Shown here piece after piece: positions 59,096-64,000 of a DNA stretch of 64,000 nt. The notes under the pieces are model-generated. The model was not told the origin of the DNA, made no database searches, and saw nothing but the letters and a program-made list of their open reading frames with translations. Location of the stretch: the NCBI GenBank assembly GCA_036346225.1, contig JARFIW010001469.1, positions 7,348,001 to 7,412,000 of the forward strand, written 5' to 3'. Position 1 is the stretch's first letter, and the number at the start of each line of letters is the position of its first letter. The position numbers and the translations under genes were made by a program. Source of the DNA: Platerodrilus igneus. Lineage: Eukaryota; Arthropoda; Insecta; Coleoptera; Lycidae.

Positions 59096-60942
59096 TTTTA
59101 TCTGAATACTTATAATTATTACAACATAATAATTTTAATTTCTTTAAATTGTTTTAAAGTAAGTCTACATTTGGAAGTTCGTTGCGACAATGCTTGCATT
59201 TTCAACTTGTTATATATTCCAACAATTTTATTTCAGACGAGTAGATGGGCCCGTCGTGCAACCCTAAATTAATTTTTTTCTGGTCTATTTTGAGATCAGT
59301 ATAATCCAGTTACTCTAAATGCTTTTACACATCGCATTTTTGTTTAAAATAAAGCTAAAGATCCGTTTACTCCTTACAACAACATTTGTATGTCATTAGT
59401 AAACTTTTTAAATCATCAATATCAAAAGTCCTGTACATATACCCCTTTAAATGAGTTTTTATGGTAATAAAATACACTCCCAATAAGTCAAAACACTCAC
59501 GCGCAAAATATCAGCACAAATGTTCAAGCAAAAGCAAGAAATTAATTTTCTCTACCTTGAGTAAGCTTCTTCCCTCGTTACCTCTGAAGATGTTTACCAA
59601 AACCCTCGTCGTTGTGTCCATACACTTCGTGATTATACATGGAACCAGCTCATGTCCACTGGTTATCCAAATTTCTGCCACCACCTTTAGTATTTCAACC
59701 CGAATAATGGTCTCGACCAAGCTTAACCTTCCATAACCACTACACTTCACGCATACTAGTTTCAACTGTCTTGATTCGCTTACCCATGTACCATTCTTTC
59801 ATTAGATCGTTGCGTTTAGTAACAGCACCTTTGTAAGCCAGCACCCACTTGTGCAAATCACATTTTTAATACGTTCTCGGTACGTTACTAACAGTTTTTA
59901 CACATTTAAATAGGATGTTGTCTAATAATTCAACTAATAAACGACAATCAATACAACGTAAGAGCACGTAATAGATGTAAGATCTAAGAGATATTTAATA
60001 ATTGTCCCAGTGTATTTATACGCTTTTCAATACCCCTCACGGACCCTCTTTCCATCGAAAAGCTTATTTTCTAAAACCTATTCTAAAAATTTTGTTCGTA
60101 ACGAACTTCAATTTCTGACAAATTGCAAGTTTACCCGGCTTTACCATGAAATTCGCTTAACCACATCTAACCGACGCGAACTTCTCAAAACTTATAGCCT
60201 TCGACCAATTATATTGCTTTCCCCCGTTTTAACATTCAACTCCCTAGCTACCTTTCTTCGTTTTACCCATATTTATTGTCTCTTTTAGAACCCCTCTCAA
60301 GCTACACAAAATCGATATTGTGGTTGGCCTCCAAATCTACTGCGTATTTTAGACGAGTATATTAACCAACGTTTTATTATACGTGTTCTCTCTGTTTTAC
60401 ATTATAGATATATCATTTCACTTAGTCTTCAGAGCATTTGTTATTTTAACAGCTTGTCGCACCGACCGCTACAAACAATTCTATTGAATTCTGTCCCAAC
60501 GTATATTTCAGTTCTCTGAACTTGACGTTTAACTATTCAGGTGTTTCTTTGAAGTAACTATCCGTTTAAAATAATAATTCCGAGTTTTAGCACTTCTTAG
60601 GATTTGTATAACGAACGTTTGGTTTATTTAAATGGAAATATGCGTTTAAATGATCGATTTTCTATACTCAAAAGCTTTGTCTTTTCCCATGTGCTTGATT
60701 TAACATATTACAATTAATTATGCGTATGTTTGAGTTTTCATATACTCTAAAGCTTCCACCCGTTATGCAATTTTAACATTCTGATTTAGAAATACAAAAA
60801 TATCTTAATAACCGTCCGTTTTCACTATCTAAACCGATTAATTTGGCTCGTAAATAAATTGTTCCTATTTCCTATATACACAGTTGTTAAAATTTTATTA
60901 TGTAGACCTATATACCCTTCTTAACCTATAATTTCCACGACA

Positions 60943-60972
60943 ATATATATATATATATATGTATATATATAT
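60943..60972. repeat. (TA)n tract between units C and D
   Basis: 30 bp of TA with one G, separating two units that lie in opposite orientation. Confidence 0.9.
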
Positions 60973-62666
60973 TGCTGTAATTATATGGTTAATTTAGGGG
61001 TAGGTTAAATCATAGGAGTCGTAGAATAAACAAAAAAACTCTCAAGTAACAAAAGCACATAATTACAGATATTAGAAGAGTAAATAGGTCATTATAAATA
61101 TTATTAGTTGAGAGCACACTGTATATAGCAGTACAAGCGATTAAAATACATATCCAAGAGTAGCTACGAGCAAAGATAAGAATTTAAAAATGTAACGAAA
61201 CGCATTGAAATTAAATTAATGAAAAACCTGTATGAATTGGCTAGATAAATATTCAAAAAGTGCGTTAATATATCATCATAAATGCAGGCAGAAATTATGC
61301 ATTATTTGAAAAGCGTACGTGATCGAAAAGTATTACATTTGTTCAAAAATCCAATTTAACTAGGAAATAAACAAACATCAAATTTATTCCATTCAGATTA
61401 GAATAAATTCAACAACAATAATAGGTGATTTTATGAACGAAGATTCCTGGGATTTCTGAATTAAATGTGAGGTATAACAATAAATGACGTAACAAACTGA
61501 GCATACGTCATGCAATTAACCTGCACAATTGGTAAAGTTTCCCAAAATAACAAGTGATAATACAATTGGTGTCGCCCAGCACGTGGAGTCGACGAATCGC
61601 AAACAAAAGGGGCCGGGCCTATAAATATGATGACAATTGAACAACGGGTTAGTATAATTTTGAAACTGGGCAGTCACTATACTCGAAAGTGCTAAATATT
61701 CACGCGAACAGTTAATTAAATTAAAATGAGAATCATTTTAAAAGAGTGTAAAATTGTTTAAGCGAGCCGTACTTTTACAGACGTAAGTAAACCAGATTTA
61801 ATGAAATTATACAATTTCTAATAATAAATACAACAGGGCTCTCAATAAAGATCTTGTTACGATTCTTAATAAACTATACCATGTTAAAACTTTTAATAAC
61901 GATCTTAATTACGATCTTAAATACAATCTTGGATGCGAGTCAGGAAGACTCTGGAGAATGCTGCCTGTTAAATTAATGGTAAATATTCATTAATTACGGA
62001 GATGAAAAACCTTTTATTGGAACAACCTCACTAACAACGATTTTGATACTATTTTGGTTGCATGTCGACCAAATTCGACTCAGAACATTCAGAATAGACA
62101 CGAAAATTCTTGGAAATGCAGAGAACCTACTGAACCACTTCAGGTTAGATATTTTGATATAATTTATTTCTATAAACTGTTTTATTTCAATAATAATTCA
62201 AAATGTAAGAGCCGACAAACTGGGGTTTCTTGAATGAATTTATGAAAGGCAATAAACATCTTGAAACGTTTTAAAAGGTCTCTAAATGTAATAAAAAACT
62301 CGTTATGTTGGCTTCATTTTCTAAAAATCTGACAGATGTAAATAATTTAAAAAGGGGAAGATATTTGAAAAGGTTGTAAATATTTAATCATTATACTGTG
62401 TATTGTAGAATTGCTTTATTTAATTGAATCAGCCAGTTGAAGAAAAGAGATTTAACTTTTTTACAAGTGCTTAAGTAATAACAGGGGCTATGAATATCAC
62501 AACATTTATGGGCTGTCCAACCGTTGGCGGAATTAATCACAGCATTTATGACATGCCCAAGTCGTGGGTCTTAATATAAGGGTAATATCACAGCATTTTA
62601 TGTTCGACCCAATCGTGGGGATAAATATTAATATAATAACAAGGGGCTAACAGGAACATAACACAG

Positions 62667-62668
<2 letters not shown>
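60973..62668 (+). mobile_element. LTR-like unit D, complete (1,696 bp)
   Basis: Runs TGCTGTAATT...ACACAGCA, so the ends are a perfect 6-bp inverted repeat TGCTGT/ACAGCA with TG...CA. (TA)n lies on both sides. TATAAAT at 61620-61626 lies 647 bp from the start and 1.04 kb from the end. Three tandem primer-binding-like modules precede the 3' end. It is the best-preserved unit and has no coding capacity. I read it as a solo LTR. Confidence 0.7.
62498..62620 (+). repeat. Three primer-binding-site-like modules in unit D
   Basis: CACA(A/G)CATTTATG words at 62498, 62538 and 62589 are each followed by a CCCAA..CGTGGG-type word: GGGCTGTCCAACCGTTGGCG (62510-62529), ATGCCCAAGTCGTGGGTC (62553-62570) and CGACCCAATCGTGGGG (62605-62620). 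A fourth ACAGCA at 62663-62668 is the actual end. The stretch before each end also recurs (TAATAACA.GGGGCTA). Confidence 0.7.

Positions 62669-62740
<72 letters not shown>
62669..62740. repeat. (TA)n tract after unit D
   Basis: A long TA repeat with one AA interruption at about 62699. Confidence 0.9.
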
Positions 62741-62742
<2 letters not shown>

Positions 62743-64000
62743 GTGCGGATAAACATGCTAAATAGTTATGACATCTATATATACATTTAAAAAACCAATA
62801 CGTTTTGAAAACGCAGGATGTAAAAAAAGGCATTTTAATTTATGTCATTATATAAATTCGCGTACGTAATTTTTAACATGAAAATAAATTTAAAACCTAA
62901 AACATTATCTGGACAAAATAAAGCCATAGGTATGTCTACTTCAGAAGTCGAGTTAAGATTTCCTACACTAACACCAAACAGACGGGTAAAAGTTCACGAA
63001 TTACAGCAATCCACTATATAGAACTGGTATACTACGTGACCACAGCAATGTTCCGGCGAGTTATTATTAATATAATCCCTGAAAGCCTTGAGTGTTGAAA
63101 ACCTCCTATAGCATGCCTCAAACCTTGACCGTAGTACGCTGATAACCAATCCTATTAGATGGAGGCATTGCTTTATATACCACTGAAATTTGACAAACAG
63201 ACAGTCTGCTTTTAACCAGAGCACTCTTTACATCAGTTTAAATTAAAATTTTACGTAAAAATGAACATAGAATATTATATAATTATATTTAGTGAAAGTC
63301 GTGACAGAAAAACTTGAAACTAAAATAATAGTGAACAATATACGAGAAAAGTTTTGCCGTTAACTGGAAAACGTAAGTAAAAGCTTATTAATTAAACATA
63401 ATTTTAGTATTTATAATTTAGAGCTCTAAGTAATAAATAAGAGATATGAGACATCTAAGGAATCTGTAAAATCTAGGAAATCTAAGAAATAAGTGAAACT
63501 CTAAGTAATAAATAAGAAATCTAAGGAATCTAAGTAATAAATAAGAAATCTAAGGAATCTAAGTTATAAATAAGGAATCTGGGAACTTTGGGAAATCTGG
63601 GAACTTTCAGAAATCTGGGAAAATCTGGGTGAAACTCTAAGTAATAAGCTGAAATCTGGGAAACTCTAAGAAATAAATCCAAAATTAAATCAATCTAAAA
63701 TTGCATAAAAATATTGGTTGTGGCATCTACGCATCGGAGCACAAAACAGAGGACTGTTTTAAGAATTGAATGGGGTTTGATCAAGCGGTATCATAAAATT
63801 AACAAGTGAACTCAACTGAAAGCAATCCAGGGGTACTGGTCCACAGCACGAGTTACATATCCCCCAAATTAGAAATATATGTAATTAAATGGAACTATTA
63901 AGAATTAGGAATTATTGTTACATTGTATAAATTGGACATAATAAAAAGGATAATGAAAGTTTAACAAACCAGACAGTGAGAACGGAAACAGACAATGTAT
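62741..64000. other. Terminal stretch, nothing coding
   Basis: AT-rich sequence with a purine-rich tandem array (63425-63675). GAATTACAGCA (62998-63008) and GACCACAGCA (63037-63046) recall the ends of the LTR-like units, so decayed copies may lie here. Confidence 0.4.
63425..63675 (+). repeat. Purine-rich tandem repeat
   Basis: TAAGTAATAAATAAGAAATC and AAGGAATC words repeat about every 29 bp, then change into GGGAACTTTGGGAAATCTGG variants. The strand is almost free of C. Confidence 0.8.

Larger units (their letters stand above)
58423..60942 (-). mobile_element. LTR-like unit C, complete (2,520 bp)
   Basis: On its own strand it runs TGTCGTGG...CACTGCA. It lies head to tail with B, separated only by ATATATAT. 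TATAAATA on the minus strand at 60013-60020 lies about 920 bp from the start. The distance from box to end is 1.59 kb, longer than in the other units, because it holds an extra GC-rich segment (58770-59095). A primer-binding-like module lies at 58452-58472. Confidence 0.7.

Noticed and set aside
59461..60288. Open frames of 84-92 codons in unit C
   Set aside because: They overlap on both strands, are not conserved in units B or D, and lie across the TATA box region of an LTR-like unit.

Overview
The window is AT-rich eukaryotic DNA, most probably from an insect. The basis is content: tRNA-derived SINEs, RTE-like and Jockey/CR1-like LINE fragments, Ty3/gypsy retrotransposons, a Penelope-like element with a GIY-YIG endonuclease, hAT and Tc1/mariner-type DNA transposons, and many (TA)n microsatellites. 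I see no intact host gene and no functional RNA gene. Nearly all recognisable coding sequence is broken transposable-element sequence. One weak host-like signal (TATA box, short open frame, splice donor) lies at 33.07-33.51 kb.

Layout. 0.58-3.43 kb: a hAT-like element with inverted ends, carrying a SINE, a partial second SINE and a LINE tail. 6.0-8.7 kb: a gypsy pol pseudogene and a probable 3' LTR. 9.9-11.3 kb: a 92-bp repeat, a Jockey/CR1 RT scrap and the end of an RTE-like LINE. 14.9-16.2 kb: an RTE-like LINE on the minus strand with a SINE inserted in it (13-bp target duplication). 17.9-23.1 kb: a near-perfect 5.2-kb palindrome whose arms carry ~123-bp GCTAGC-rich tandem repeats. 23.4-31.0 kb: a second inverted structure made of ~300-335-bp satellite units, with a mariner-like transposase (DD41D by my count) in the left arm only. 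34.99-46.4 kb: a Penelope-like element split by an 8.9-kb gypsy element (LTRs 35362-35930 and 43667-44266). 46.9-62.7 kb: about seven related LTR-like units in both orientations, several set directly in (TA)n tracts.

Relations between parts. The nesting gives relative ages: the Penelope-like element is older than the gypsy element inside it, and the RTE-like LINE is older than its SINE. The 46.9-62.7 kb units share a TG...CA framework with TGCTGT/ACAGCA-type ends, a TATAAATA-type box and about 1.0-1.3 kb from that box to the end. They also carry one to three internal modules resembling a primer-binding site for tRNA-Lys(CUU). I read them as solo or fragmentary LTRs of a retrotransposon that prefers (TA)n targets and whose LTR ends have accumulated copies of the primer-binding region. 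This is the most unusual feature of the window. All family assignments come from recognised motifs, not from database searches.
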